Part shown: positions 1-10,373 of the stretch, one piece after another
Numbering within the stretch: the stretch's first letter is position 1
Layout of the letters: every line of letters begins with the position of its first letter
Assembly: GCA_964625125.1 (NCBI GenBank)
Contig: CAZVAP010000005.1
Location: forward strand, 1 to 27,701
Origin: CAZVAP01 sp964625125
GTDB taxonomy: Bacteria > Patescibacteriota > Gracilibacteria > Absconditabacterales > Absconditicoccaceae
DNA: 27,701 nt
Direction: 5' to 3'
Program-made: the position numbers and the translations under genes
The notes under the pieces: model-generated
Database searches by the model: none
Told to the model about the DNA's origin: nothing
The model's input: only the letters and a program-made list of their open reading frames with translations

Positions 1-1
1 A

Positions 2-3000
2 GAAGATGCTTCATTAAAAAGAAAGTTAGAAGATTTCTATGATTTAGTTAAAAATAATAGTTTTTCACCTGCTGAAATTAAATTACTTACTAAAGATATG
101 GAAAAATATCCTAATGCAAATAAATTAAAAGGTGTAAATTATCTAAAATATATTTCTGATTTTGATGATTCAGGTAAAATTTGAGATGTAAAAAATACTA
201 TTGTTTGAGAAAAAACAATTTTTGAGCTAATGAGAAAATTGCCAGAAAATAAGATTAAAGAGAAAATTAAAGAAATTGCAACAATCGGATGACTAAAAGA
301 TAGTATTGATGATTATCCATTTTTGGAAAAATATGCTTTTTGGAGAGGTATTGAAAGACTTAATTTGTCTCCATTAGCTATGGAAAAATATTTATCAAAT
401 CCAAATGTATCTTATATTGATGCCCTTAAACAAGATATTGAATTGGCAAATAAAGCTCATGAAGATTTATTGAAAACTTACTTATGAGATAATTATGAAA
501 AATTTAATGAAAAGTTTAATGAAAAAGTAGAGAAAAAATTTGAAGAATTAAAAGCTAAACTTCCTAAAGAATATCAAAATGATGAAACAATTTTATCTAG
601 ATTAAAATCAGCTATTAGATTTGCTTGATTGGCTGCTTTGTGGGTAAATAATCATAAAACTAAGCAAGCTTTGGGTATAGCAGCTAATTTTGATGCTTCT
701 TTTGGTATAATTGATAATTTACAACTAGGAGTAGTTAAAATAGGAAATCATTATTTATTAGGTTTAGGTTTGTCTAAATCTTTATCTAAAAATTTCAATG
801 AAAAAAGAACTAGTATTGGAATAAGTGCAAGCTTAATTAATTTTGTATATCCTATACTAAGTCTAGATGCTTCTCATGATTTTAGTAACTCAAAGCTAGA
901 GAACTGGGATTCATCTTCTAGAAAAGTAGTTGCTTCAGTTGGTACTGCATTTCCAATTTTATTTGGTTCTGTAGGATATAATTTTGGTAAAGCTTCACAA
1001 ATTGAGTATAAGGAGGCAAAATTAGATAATTTCTTAGCTAAAGTTAAACAAGAAATTTTGGCTAATAAAAAAGTAGATACTTCAAAAATGTCTGATTTAG
1101 AAAAACAATTTGTTTGAGTTTTACAAAATGTATATTCTCAAGTAAGTAAAGATAAAAATTTATCTTCATATGAAAAAGAACAAATTTTAAATACTATTAT
1201 TGATGGTTTAAAACTAAACTATAAACATTGGTTATATGAATCAAATAAAGGAACTAGGTTGTCAGAAGTAGGTTTGATGTGGGCTATTATACCTCTTGTT
1301 TATGCTAAAATGGAACAAATAGGAGTTAATTATTCTACAAATGAGAAATGAATTGGAAGAGCTTATGAATATGGTGATAAAAAATCATCTTCTATTGATG
1401 AAATTAATAAGCAATTAGGTAATGCAATAGAACTAAAAAATTGAAATTTAGAAATTAACTTAAATAAATTATCAAAAGGAGTAGTTGTAGCTTTTGGTGA
1501 TAATGTAAAAGTAATACAAGAAGGAAAAAATAAATTATTAATTTGATGAGATATAAATTCTATTGATTTAAGAAAGATTTCAGTTCCTGGAAAATATGGA
1601 TATATTTTAGCTATTTGAGAAAATGCTATTGATTCCTCTGTAGATGAAAATAAGTTATTATCTAGAAATTTTGTTCTTAAGGATAAAAATTGAAACTTAG
1701 ATTTTTCTAATTTACATCTTGATAAAAAACTAGATCCTAAAAAAGTTAATAATGTTGATAAAGTAAGTTTATTACCACAAGAATATGTAAAGATAAAGGA
1801 GCAATTTAAAAATACTAAATTGTATAAGTTAATGGAAAAATCTATTGATGGATGAATTTTTGTTAGCAAATATAAAGAAAAATTTGCTCCTCAATACAGT
1901 GAACTTGTAAACTTAATAAAAGATGGTGATTATGATAAAGCAACAAATTATATTTCTAATATTATTCTTGCTAAACGTAGTCCTTTATCTTGGTATATTT
2001 ATTATAAGATTTGACAAAAAGGTTTGGATAATATGAGAGCTGAAGTAAAAAATATAGCTAAAAATAATAATATTTTGTTAAAAAAGGCTTTTGTAGAGTA
2101 TTTTGTAAATAATTTATTTATGGATGAAAATATAAAAGATAAGAAGCAATACAATGACTTATTACCTCAAATTGAAAAAGGATTAACTGATCTTTGAATA
2201 AAAATAACTCCTGAAGGTTATATTTTATCAGATAAAATTAAAAAACAATTAAAATTAAAATCTAACTTTGTTCCTTTTGGATCAGAACTTTATTTAGAAA
2301 GTATTGTAAATAAATTAGGTAAAAAAGATTTGGCTAAATTATTACATAAGTGGTATATTGCAATAATGCCTCTTAATAAATTTGATAATTCAGATATTGC
2401 TGGTAGACCTGAGAATAATAGAACTGCAGGATTCTTTAGAACATTAAGAGATGAAATTTTCTGACCTCATACTACTTTGAATAGACATTTGTATATTAAA
2501 TGAGAAAAGGGTGTAGAAAATATACTACATCAAGCAAATGATATTATCAATAACTGAAAAAATCTTGGTTGGTTTAATAGTTTGGATAATAATACTCAAG
2601 AAAAATTAAAAGCTTTTTATTCTATAGTTTTGGCTAATTCTGAATATTTAAAAAAGCCTTGATTAGAACAACCAACTTATAAGACAGTAGAAGTGAAGGA
2701 TGTGATAGCTTTCCCTTATACTTATAAACAAGGAGTTGAAAATCATGCTTCAGTACCAATATATGGAGAAGTTAATTTAGTTGATGTCAATGGAGATGGT
2801 AAATTCGATGAAAATGATTATACAAAAATTGATAATCCAGAAGTAGCAGGATATGTATTTAGCTTATTTAATGAAAATTTTAAATCTTCTTTAAAAGAAA
2901 CTATTAATAAAATTTATAATGTGGAATTAAATGATAATCAATTAAAAGACTTGTTTATAACTAAATCTCTTGACATTAATTGAAAAAATATTAAGTTAAA

Positions 3001-3310
3001 TTATGAGTTGATTTTTGCTAAATGGTGAGAATGTTTCAATTCTACAATAGTTTTGAAAGATTTAACTATTAATGGAGAGAAAGTAAGTTTTGATGTTACA
3101 ACTTGAGTTGTGTATTTGCCAAATAAGGTGGAGAAGAATGTAAGAGAGTATAATGTGTTATATAATGATAATAATATAAATAAGTTAGCAGGTTATTCTG
3201 AATGAGGAAATAATGGAGGTTCTAATCAAAGTAATAATGGAAATGATTCTATATGATGAGGATGAGATCAGGATTGAGATGCTGGCTGAGGAGGGGGAGT
3301 TGATTTGTAA
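2..3310 (+). CDS. Giant surface/secreted protein, C-terminal part (5' end outside window)
   Basis: The frame is open from the window edge to TAA at 3308-3310 once TGA is read as Gly; 1102 residues are visible and the start lies upstream. I do not recognise the family. The first 200 residues are Lys/Glu-rich and probably helical. Near 629-1000 comes a segment with alternating hydrophobic strands and many Gly/Ser. At 2783-2818 there is a calcium-binding loop, DVNGDGKFDEND, of EF-hand/dockerin type. The C-terminus turns Asn/Gly/Ser-rich and ends in GDAGGGGGVDL. The calcium loop and Gly-rich tail suggest an extracellular protein, but no signal peptide can be checked because the N-terminus is missing. 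Next downstream is a lipoprotein gene that repeats the same tail. Gene reality is near certain; the function is unknown. Confidence 0.85.
3274..3306 (+). repeat. 33-bp direct repeat, copy 1 (3' end of giant gene)
   Basis: These 33 bases are identical to 3467-3499. They encode the GDAGGGGGVD tail of the giant protein. After the repeat both copies run into similar AT-rich flanks (GTAATATTAAAT here, GTAATATATATTAAAT after copy 2), so the duplicated unit probably extends past the stop codon with small indels. Confidence 0.95.
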
Positions 3311-3341
3311 TATTAAATTTTTACTTATATCTTAATTAAAG

Positions 3342-3509
3342 ATGAAAGTTATTTTTTATCTGGCTATTGCTTTGTTGTTTGTGTTATCTGCTTGTTCACA
3401 TATTAATCAAAAATCAGATTTTTACTCCCATGGGAACAATACTATTAAAAAACTGGTAAGTACTACTTGAGATGCTGGCTGAGGAGGGGGAGTTGATTTA
3501 GTTAAGTAA
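3342..3509 (+). CDS. Small lipoprotein (55 aa) with GDAGGGGGVDL tail
   Basis: ATG at 3342 follows TTAATTAAAG; TAA is at 3507-3509. Residues 1-17 form a signal peptide (MKVIFYLAIALLFVLSA) and Cys18 sits in a lipobox L-S-A-C, so the mature protein should be lipidated at Cys18 and anchored to the membrane. LspA, the peptidase for that step, is encoded at 16264. The mature part is about 38 residues, polar, and ends GDAGGGGGVDLVK. The 11-residue GDAGGGGGVDL matches the C-terminus of the upstream giant protein exactly, on identical DNA. The gene lies 31 nt after that protein and 10 nt before a Cys-rich secreted protein, so the three are probably co-transcribed. It resembles the small lysis or entericidin lipoproteins only in size. 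The lipoprotein call is strong; the role is unknown. Confidence 0.8.
3467..3499 (+). repeat. 33-bp direct repeat, copy 2 (3' end of lipoprotein gene)
   Basis: Identical to 3274-3306 and in the same reading phase relative to the Gly-rich tail. The bases just before the repeat differ (ACTAC here, CAGGA in copy 1), so the left boundary is sharp. Confidence 0.95.
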
Positions 3510-3519
3510 TATATATTAA

Positions 3520-6327
3520 ATGAAAACATTAGTGTATTTATTAAAAATTTGGCTTATAATTAATATTTTGGTAACCTGAATATACTTTACCGTGAGTTTT
3601 GATTTTTCTATTGTAGAGGATTCCTGTAGTAATGGTAAATATAATTATGATTCTTATGCAGGTATTAATTGTAATAAATGTTGATATCATAAAGATAGAC
3701 TTTATTTAGGTTATTCTACAGATGTTTGGGACTGGTATATAAATAAAGATGGTAAAGAAAAAATGTTTTCTAAGAGGTCTAGAGCTACATTTAAGTTTCT
3801 TAATTGAGCCAGTGGAACTTATAATTTGTATTATGGAGGAAAGACTCTAATTGATTTAATTCCTGCAGGTGTTGCTACTAATATTAAAGAAGCAATAAGT
3901 TTTATTATAAAAAATGTAAAAATTACTACTCCAGTAAGTTATGCAAGTAAAGATAAACCAGCTTTTATAGAAGTTTATAAAATTATTACTGCTAATACTA
4001 CTTCCTCTGGAAAATGACCTATATATCCATCGGACTCTTCAGGAAAGTGGGTGTGGACAAAGGGAGTGGTAACAAATAAAAATGGAGTTATTACATTAAA
4101 CACTTCAAGACAATTTGTGGATAATCATCCTAGATATTATCAAACAGTATCAGATCCGCATTATGAGTGTTATGTATGATTAGTTTCTTGGTGCTGAGAT
4201 TGAGTTACAGATTCTTCATATGGAGAACAATGTGATAATTGACCTGATAACTGGGATTGAAACTGAACTCCAATAGTAAAAAATGGAGTAGTATGTAATA
4301 GTTCTTGTAAAATAGTTCAACCTGAGTGTTGACCTGCAGCAAAAACTTATTCTGCTGATGCTACAAATTTTGATTGAGATTTTTGTAAGTCACCATCTAG
4401 TTTGGATGGTTCTACTCCAAATTTCCCATCTCAGTGAAGCAGTGTTAGTTGGACATGTAAATTAGGAGATTTAACTACAACATGTACTGCAACTAGAGAA
4501 AAAAATAATAATCCAAATCCAAATCCAGGTTGATGAGGCTGATGAGGTTGATGAGGCTGGCCAGGTCCAGGTGGTAATTGATGATGAAATACTCAGCCTA
4601 AGTGTTGACCTGCTAGTTGACAGGTATTAAATGCCAAACCTCAAAATAACTTATGTGATATTTGAACTCCATCTTCTGTTACTGAAAACCCAACATCTTG
4701 GAGTTGGACTTGTTCTGAAAATAGTAATAGTGTAAATTGTGAAGCTTATAAATCTACTTGTGCTATTCAATGAACATGTACAAATTGATATTGTTGAAAT
4801 TTTAATTGACAAACTTTTGATCCAACAAGTCAAACAGATCAATCTAAATTGTTGAAATTTGAAAATCCTCAAGCATCAGACCCTGATTTTTGTAAGGCAG
4901 ATAAGGGGGATACTATTCTTTCTTATAATCCTGCTTTTAAATCAAAAGAATTTAAGTGGAATTGTTGAACTAGTGAATGTAAAGCCTATATAGCTTATGT
5001 TAATACAGGTATTATAAAAATTTATGGTTCTTATACTTGAGATACAATTTGTCCAGAATGTGAAAAGTTTGGTGGAGCAGATTTAGATTTAGGAACTAAT
5101 AAATTGTTTTATTCTGATATAGATACTACTTATACTAGGTCTATAATGAGTGGTGATTATCTTCCTATTTGATGGATATTACCAAAATACAATAGTGACT
5201 ATGTAACTTCTTGTGATGCTTCTAATGTGTGAAAATACAATAAAAATTCAGTTAAGGTTAAATTTGAAGTTTATGATATGAATTGAAATCTGAAATATAC
5301 TACACAGACTTATAATGGTTTTAATGGTTGAAATATTTTGAATGCTTTTCATGATGTTTCAGTAAATTGACAGGCTTATATTCCATCATCTGTTACTAAA
5401 AATTTACCTTTGGGTGAAGATAAAATTAACTGATATATTGTTTCAAGACAAGTATGTAAGGGGTATGATACAGATGGAGATGGACTAATAGATACTTACT
5501 CTTGGCAAACAGAAAATCCTAATTTGTTGTTTGCTACTCAATCATTTACTGTAACTGATTCTTATATGATTCAAAATTCTCCATTATCAGCTGGAGAAAA
5601 TACTACTATAAATTTTAATTGAAAAAGTTTAAGTTGGTGGTTGCAACAGGCTAATTATCCTATATCTTCAGTAGTAACAAATTATGATAAAAAAGCTTTA
5701 TCTAAAATTTTATGAGATTTTGTTAAAAAATATAGTACTTTTGCTACTTTATGTTGAGTAACTTTAGCTTGAGATTCTACTATAAATTATTGTAAAGTTC
5801 CTACAGCAGAAGTTTACTATGTTAGTTGACAAAATATTATCTTACCAGAATGAATGGAATTTACTATACCTACTACTTTGATTGTTTCAGGCTGAGATGT
5901 AACTGTAAGACCCGATATTAAGTGATATTTTATGTTAGTAGTTAAAAATTGAAAAATTAAAATTGAAAATCAAAATATGAATAAACAATCAATTCTAGAT
6001 GGTTATTATGTTACTGATAAATGATTTGAGGTTACTGGTCCTGCAAGAAGTAATTGAAGTATATTAAATACAAATCCATCAAATAATTATTGGTATGCTG
6101 ATTGAAGATTAAAAATAAATGGAGCACTTATAGGCCCTAATGCAGAAAATGTTTATAAAAGAAGAAGGTCATTTTTAGTCTGATGGTTTGATCCTTCAAA
6201 AGGTCCTGCTTGGGCTATTACTCATTGAGCTAGTCTTATTATTAGCTCAAATAGTAATTTATGGTTAAATGCACCTATTTGATTAAAAGATTTATTTGGT
6301 GCATTGAAAATTAAAAAGTGATATTAA
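3520..6327 (+). CDS. Cys-rich secreted surface protein with poly-Gly hinge (935 aa)
   Basis: ATG at 3520 to TAA at 6325-6327, with TGA read as Gly. Residues 1-25 (MKTLVYLLKIWLIINILVTG...) form a signal peptide or anchor. Residues 225-263 (CGDGVTDSSYGEQCDNG...CNSSC) look like a DUF4215/Myxococcus-type Cys-rich repeat. Two related Cys modules follow at about 270-322 and 362-407: each starts CGPA, has SWTC near the middle and ends in a further Cys. A looser third module follows. Between the first two lies an Asn-Pro and poly-Gly hinge (about 331-355). At 650-658, DTDGDGLID is a calcium-binding loop. From about 765 the chain is strand-rich (IILPEGMEFTIPTTLIVSGGDVTV), as in beta-helical adhesins. 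It most likely sits on or outside the cell; the ligand is unknown. It ends just before a terminator. Confidence 0.85.
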
Positions 6328-6334
6328 TTTGTTA

Positions 6335-6360
6335 AGAGGAAGTTACTTCCTCTTTTTTTT
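6335..6360 (+). terminator. Rho-independent terminator of the surface-protein block
   Basis: AGAGGAAG (6335-6342) pairs with CTTCCTCT (6346-6353) around a 3-nt loop, followed by T's to 6360. It starts 8 nt after the Cys-rich protein's stop codon and faces the minus-strand terminator next to it. Confidence 0.85.
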
Positions 6361-6394
6361 AAAAAAAGAAAAATGCCAGATATAACATCTGGCA
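6361..6394 (-). terminator. Rho-independent terminator of the tRNA unit
   Basis: On the minus strand ATCTGGCA... wait-free reading gives stem arms at 6387-6394 and 6374-6381 with a 5-nt loop (6382-6386). The A-rich stretch 6361-6373 is a T-run on the minus strand. It lies about 30 bases after the 3' end of tRNA-Cys. Confidence 0.8.
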
Positions 6395-6422
6395 ATATTT
6401 TATAAATAAATTTTTATTATTA

Positions 6423-6496
6423 AGGCACCGATCGGATTCGAACCGATGAACGAAGGCTTTGCAGGCCCCGCCATTAGACCACTCTGGCACGGTGCC
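6423..6496 (-). tRNA. tRNA-Cys (GCA)
   Basis: On the minus strand the acceptor arms GGCACCG and CGGTGCC pair perfectly (6490-6496 with 6424-6430). The anticodon loop is CTGCAAA, giving anticodon GCA, and the T arm is ATCGG-TTCGAAT-CCGAT. The discriminator base is U73, a known identity element for cysteinyl-tRNA synthetase. CCA is not encoded: the next bases on that strand are TA. It lies 1 nt after tRNA-His and should be co-transcribed with it. It decodes TGC/TGT; the extra tRNA that reads TGA as Gly is not in this window. Confidence 0.93.
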
Positions 6497-6497
6497 A

Positions 6498-6574
6498 TGG
6501 GGTGACTGACGGGACTTGAACCCGCGACCACCAGGGCCACAACCTGGTGCTCTACCAACTGAGCTACAGTCACC
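6498..6574 (-). tRNA. tRNA-His (GTG)
   Basis: On the minus strand the acceptor is GTGACTG/CAGTCAC, with the extra G-1 (6574) opposite C73 (6501), the hallmark of tRNA-His. The anticodon loop TTGTGGC gives GTG, inside a CCAGG/CCTGG stem. The T arm is CGGG-TTCAAGT-CCCG. The 3' CCA is encoded at 6498-6500, unlike in the neighbouring tRNA-Cys. Confidence 0.95.
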
Positions 6575-6586
6575 ATAGTAAGCTTT

Positions 6587-6592
6587 ATAATA
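6587..6592 (-). promoter_or_regulatory. Possible -10 box of the tRNA-His/tRNA-Cys unit
   Basis: TATTAT on the minus strand lies 12 nt before the mature 5' end of tRNA-His. Any -35 element would fall at or near the assembly gap, so the promoter cannot be completed. Confidence 0.3.
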
Positions 6593-6600
6593 ATTAATTT

Positions 6601-6700
6601 NNNNNNNNNNNNNNNNNNNNNNNNNNNNNNNNNNNNNNNNNNNNNNNNNNNNNNNNNNNNNNNNNNNNNNNNNNNNNNNNNNNNNNNNNNNNNNNNNNNN
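6601..6700. other. Assembly gap (100 N)
   Basis: A run of exactly 100 N, the usual placeholder for a gap of unknown size. It hides the tRNA promoter and the 5' end of the next gene. Confidence 0.99.
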
Positions 6701-6701
6701 T

Positions 6702-7865
6702 AAAAAAGAGATAATATTGGATTTTCCTATTTTGAAAGGCGATTGACTAGATTTATCAGATATGCCAGGTATAGAATTAACAAAAGAAGAATTTGAGAAA
6801 AAACTTTTGGAATTTTTAATTCAAAAATATAATCTTCCTGGTATTTTGGAAAAAGTTTTTATAACCAAGGATGCATTTAAATTTATTAAGAAAAATATAA
6901 ATGCTTTTAAAAGTAAATTTCCTAAAATTATATTATCTTTATTAAATAAAGTCCCTTTGGTAAAGGGAACTATGGAAATATTTATATTAAATTGAGATAT
7001 TAAAGCTAAGTTTACTTATTCCTTAGAATCTAATATTAAATCTACACTATATAATATTTTAAATTGATATGATTATTTAATTGATGTTTCTAATATTGAG
7101 ATAAAAGAATGGAATGATGAGAAAATTACAAGTAAACAAAAATATTTAAATGATATTTTAGATATTTATTCAGATAAAGCAGAATTGGAATTATTTTTAA
7201 TTAATTATTTTAAGCATAAATTATGACTATTTTTTAGCAAATTTATTTTAGAAGATAGTACTTATAAGTTAATTAAAATAAAAAAAACGAAGTTTACTAA
7301 ATTTTTAGTTTTACTAGAAACTTACTATAATTTTGGCAATGTTCCTGTTGATAAGGATGCAAAATTAATTTTAAATTATGATAAAAAAGATAATTTTTAT
7401 TTAAATTTAAATTATTATCCTACTTATTCATTTTCTTTTGAAGATATTAATACATATGATTATAAAATATACTTAAATAGTATAGAAGTTTTTGAAAATT
7501 TATTTACTAAGTTATTAAAAGAATTAGCTAAACAGCCTGATGAACCTATAAGTAATGTAATAAGTAAATATAAAGAAGAATTGATTCCTATAGATAATCA
7601 AGTTAATATATCAATCTTAGATTTTATTGTGTATATGCTATATGAGTTATGAGATTTTGATAATTATCATATGCTTGGTTATCATATGCTTGGTTATCAT
7701 ATGCTTGAAACATTTATTTGTAGATTGTCAGAAGAAGAAAATATTTGTTTAAATGATTTAAAACCTAGTAATTTATCATTGGAAGAATTTATAAATTCTA
7801 TTAATGAACAATTTATTTTATTTGTTAGGAAATATAAGAAAGAAAAAATTGATTGAAACTATTAA
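6702..7865 (+). CDS. Unknown protein, 5' end lost in the gap (387 aa visible)
   Basis: The frame is open from the gap to TAA at 7863-7865 with TGA as Gly, so the true start is probably inside the N run; the first visible ATG is at 6762. I do not recognise it. It is rich in Lys, Ile, Leu and Asn, has no clear transmembrane segment, and looks like an alpha-helical soluble protein. Around 7665-7707 a 15-bp tandem repeat encodes YHMLGYHMLGYHML. The C-terminus is basic (VRKYKKEKIDGNY). recG starts 45 nt downstream on the same strand. Confidence 0.7.
7665..7707 (+). repeat. 15-bp in-frame tandem repeat (2 full units and 13 bases of a third)
   Basis: The unit TATCATATGCTTGGT occurs at 7665-7679 and 7680-7694, and its first 13 bases again at 7695-7707. 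It codes for the five-residue repeat YHMLG. Copy number can change by slippage without breaking the frame. Confidence 0.95.
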
Positions 7866-7910
7866 GATAATTTTTACTACTTAAAATAATTTATATTTAG
7901 TTAAAATTTT

Positions 7911-9950
7911 ATGGATTTGAAGAAATTTCTAAGAACTACTGATAGGTTTGTTAATATTTTAAAAGAGGAGGGTATTAAAACACCCAAAGATTTTTATTAT
8001 TATTTTCCTAAATCTTATGAAGATAGAACAAAAATTAAAAAAATATCAGAACTTCAAGAATGAGTAAAAAGTGTAATAAGAGCAAAAGTTGTAGATTATA
8101 CTATTATTAATACTCCAAAATGAAAAAGGTTAATTGAATTTACTTTAGAAGATGAAGATAAAAACATTATTTATGCTAACTTTTTTGGAAATAATTATAT
8201 TTTAAAACAATTGAAAAAATGACAAACAGCTTTGCTTGTTGGAAAACCTAAATTTTCTTATTGAAAGTATGTGTTGTGGTATCCTGAGATTTTACCTGCT
8301 AATGAAAAAGATAGTAATTTGGTGTGAAGAATAGTCCCTGTTTATTCTGATTTGCTTGGGATAAAATGAAGTTGGTTTCAAAAAAAAATGTTTGAAAAAA
8401 TTGATGAAGTTAATAATTATGTTGAAGAGTTTCTGCCAGATTATTTGCTACAAAAATATAATTTGTTGGATATTTTTACAGCATTGAAAAATATACATTT
8501 TCCTAAGAATATGGATTTACTTACTAAATCAAAGTTTAGGTTTAATTTTGAAAAATTATTTATTTGGCAGTTAGTAAGTAATTTAAATATTGTTTGAAAA
8601 ACAATTTGAGAAAAAACTGAGCCTAATCGGGATATTATAAAAGAATTTCTAAAAATTTTACCATTTGAATTAACTAAAGCTCAAAAAAAAGCTATTAAAG
8701 TTATTATTGATGATATACATTCAGGAAAAATAATGACAAGACTTTTACAATGAGATGTATGAAGCTGAAAAACGATAGTTTCTACTATAGTTGCTTATTA
8801 TGTAATTAGATATTTCTGAAAACAAGTTGCTTTTTTAGTGCCAACTGAAGTTCTTGCAAAACAGCATTTACTTAATATATCAAAGTTTTTTTTGCCTTTG
8901 GGTATTAAAATAGCTTTACTTACTGGGTCTACCAAACCTAAAGAAAAAGAGCAGATTAAACAACAGTTATCAACTTGAGATATTGATTTTGTTGTTTGAA
9001 CTCATGCAATTATTCAAGATGATGTAAAATTTAAAGATTTATGATTAGTAATAATTGATGAACAGCATAAATTTTGAGTAAATCAAAGAGCAAAATTAAA
9101 TGCTCAATGAAATCCTCATATACTTCAAATGACAGCAACTCCAATACCAAGGTCTTTGGCTTTGGCTTATTTTTGAGAGTTTGAAAATACAATAATTGAT
9201 GAGCTTCCACCTTGAAGGAAACCTGTTTATACTAAGGTTATCTCAGAGAAGGAATTTGAACAATTAAAATGATTTTTATTAAATAAAATTCAACAAGGTC
9301 AGCAGGTATATATTGTAGTTCCTTTAATAGAAGAAAGTGAAAAACTAGAAGGGGTTAAATCAGCTTTGCAGGAATATGAAGATATTAAAAGGATGTTTAA
9401 TGTTGAAGAAACAGGTTTTCCTAAAATTTGATTAATGCATTGAAAATTAAGGTCAGATGAAAAAGAAAAAATAATGAAGGATTTTAAAGAAAAGAAAATT
9501 GATATTTTGGTTTCAACTACAGTAATAGAAGTATGAGTTGATGTACCTACTGCTACTATTATGATAATTAAAAATGCAGAAAGATTTGGTCTTGCAGCTT
9601 TACATCAATTAAGATGAAGAGTTGGAAGAAGTGATTTAAAATCTTATTGTTTTTTGGTGACTAAAACTAAAGCTTGAGATTCTTATAGGAGATTAAAATA
9701 TATGGAAAAATATAATGATTGATTTAAGTTAGCTGAAATTGATTTAAAATTAAGATGACCTTGAACTATTTTGTGAACTCAGCAATCCTGACAAATTGAT
9801 TTACCAGAGGAAGCTTTAAAAGATGTGCAATTATTGGAAATTACTAGGAAAGAAGCACAAGAATTTCTTATGAAAAATTGATTGGAAAAATATCCAAATT
9901 TAAAAAAAGAAATTTCTAAATATAAACAATTAGATATTTTAAAAGCTTAA
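7911..9950 (+). CDS. recG: ATP-dependent DNA helicase RecG
   Basis: 679 aa, close to the usual size of about 690. RecG is a superfamily 2 DNA translocase that regresses stalled replication forks and processes Holliday junctions. The N-terminal wedge/OB region spans about 1-250. Motif I is GDVGSGKT at 281-288 (three Gly codons are TGA), motif Ia is PTEVLAKQH, motif II is DEQH at 383-386, motif III is TATPIP, and motif VI is QLRGRVGRS. The C-terminal LRGPGTILGTQQSG is typical of RecG. ATG at 7911 gives the expected N-terminus. A CGG codon at 8628 (EPN-CGG-DII) lies in a weakly conserved stretch just before LPFELTKAQ and may be read as Trp rather than Arg. Confidence 0.97.
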
Positions 9951-9977
9951 ATTGAAAATTATCATATAAATCTTTTC

Positions 9978-10005
9978 TTGATTTTTTTGTTTAAATTAAT
10001 ATATT
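9978..10005 (+). promoter_or_regulatory. Possible promoter for rpmA
   Basis: TTGATT (9978-9983), 16 nt, TATATT (10000-10005), in the 100-base space between recG and rpmA. In such AT-rich DNA a match of this quality can arise by chance. Confidence 0.35.
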
Positions 10006-10050
10006 ATCACAACTTACGAAAAAATAATTTATTTAATAAAATAATTTAGT

Positions 10051-10338
10051 ATGGCTCATAAGAAGGCTGCCGGTAGTGCAAAAAACCTTAGAGATTCTAA
10101 TCCAAAGTATAGAGGTGTGAAATTGTTTGGTGGACAAATTGCAAAAGCTGGTAATATTATTGTAAGACAAAAAGGAAGTAAATATGTTGCAGGTGAAAAT
10201 ACTTATATGGGAAGAGATTTTACTATTCATGCTGCAATTGATTGAGTTGTAAAATTTACTAAAAAAAGAATTCAAAGATTTGATAATAGAAAATATGAAA
10301 AAACAGTTGTTAATGTAGTTCCAGTAGAAAATGCATAA
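10051..10338 (+). CDS. rpmA: 50S ribosomal protein bL27
   Basis: 95 aa. bL27 binds 23S rRNA, and its N-terminal tail reaches the peptidyl transferase centre and contacts the P-site tRNA. The sequence starts MAHKKAAGSAKNLRDS and continues KYRGVKLFGGQ and AGNIIVRQKG, all clear bL27 signatures. There is no N-terminal extension to be cleaved as in Firmicutes. The usual NGRDS reads NLRDS. One internal Gly is TGA. Its usual partner bL21 is not adjacent; here it stands between recG and a membrane zinc-ribbon gene. Confidence 0.97.
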
Positions 10339-10373
10339 TTTTCTACTTTTTTCTTAATTATTAATTTTTAAAA

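Noticed and set aside
1363..1869. A 168-codon minus-strand open frame
   Set aside because: It lies wholly inside the giant surface-protein gene, whose frame shows consistent codon use; the minus frame gives a Leu/Phe/Ser-rich sequence typical of a shadow.
7665..7707. CRISPR-like short repeat
   Set aside because: Direct tandem units without spacers, in frame within a protein; no cas genes are near.
7911..9950. Many short fragments of recG, lspA, murG and others read as pseudogenes
   Set aside because: The apparent breaks are all TGA codons at Gly positions; the genes are intact under the recoded table.
10010..10021. CAACTTACGAAA, found again at 16303-16314, as a shared regulatory motif
   Set aside because: The second copy encodes the conserved QLTK of LspA, so the 12-bp match is best seen as chance.
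10033..10275. Minus-strand open frame over rpmA
   Set aside because: It is the complement of the clear bL27 gene.
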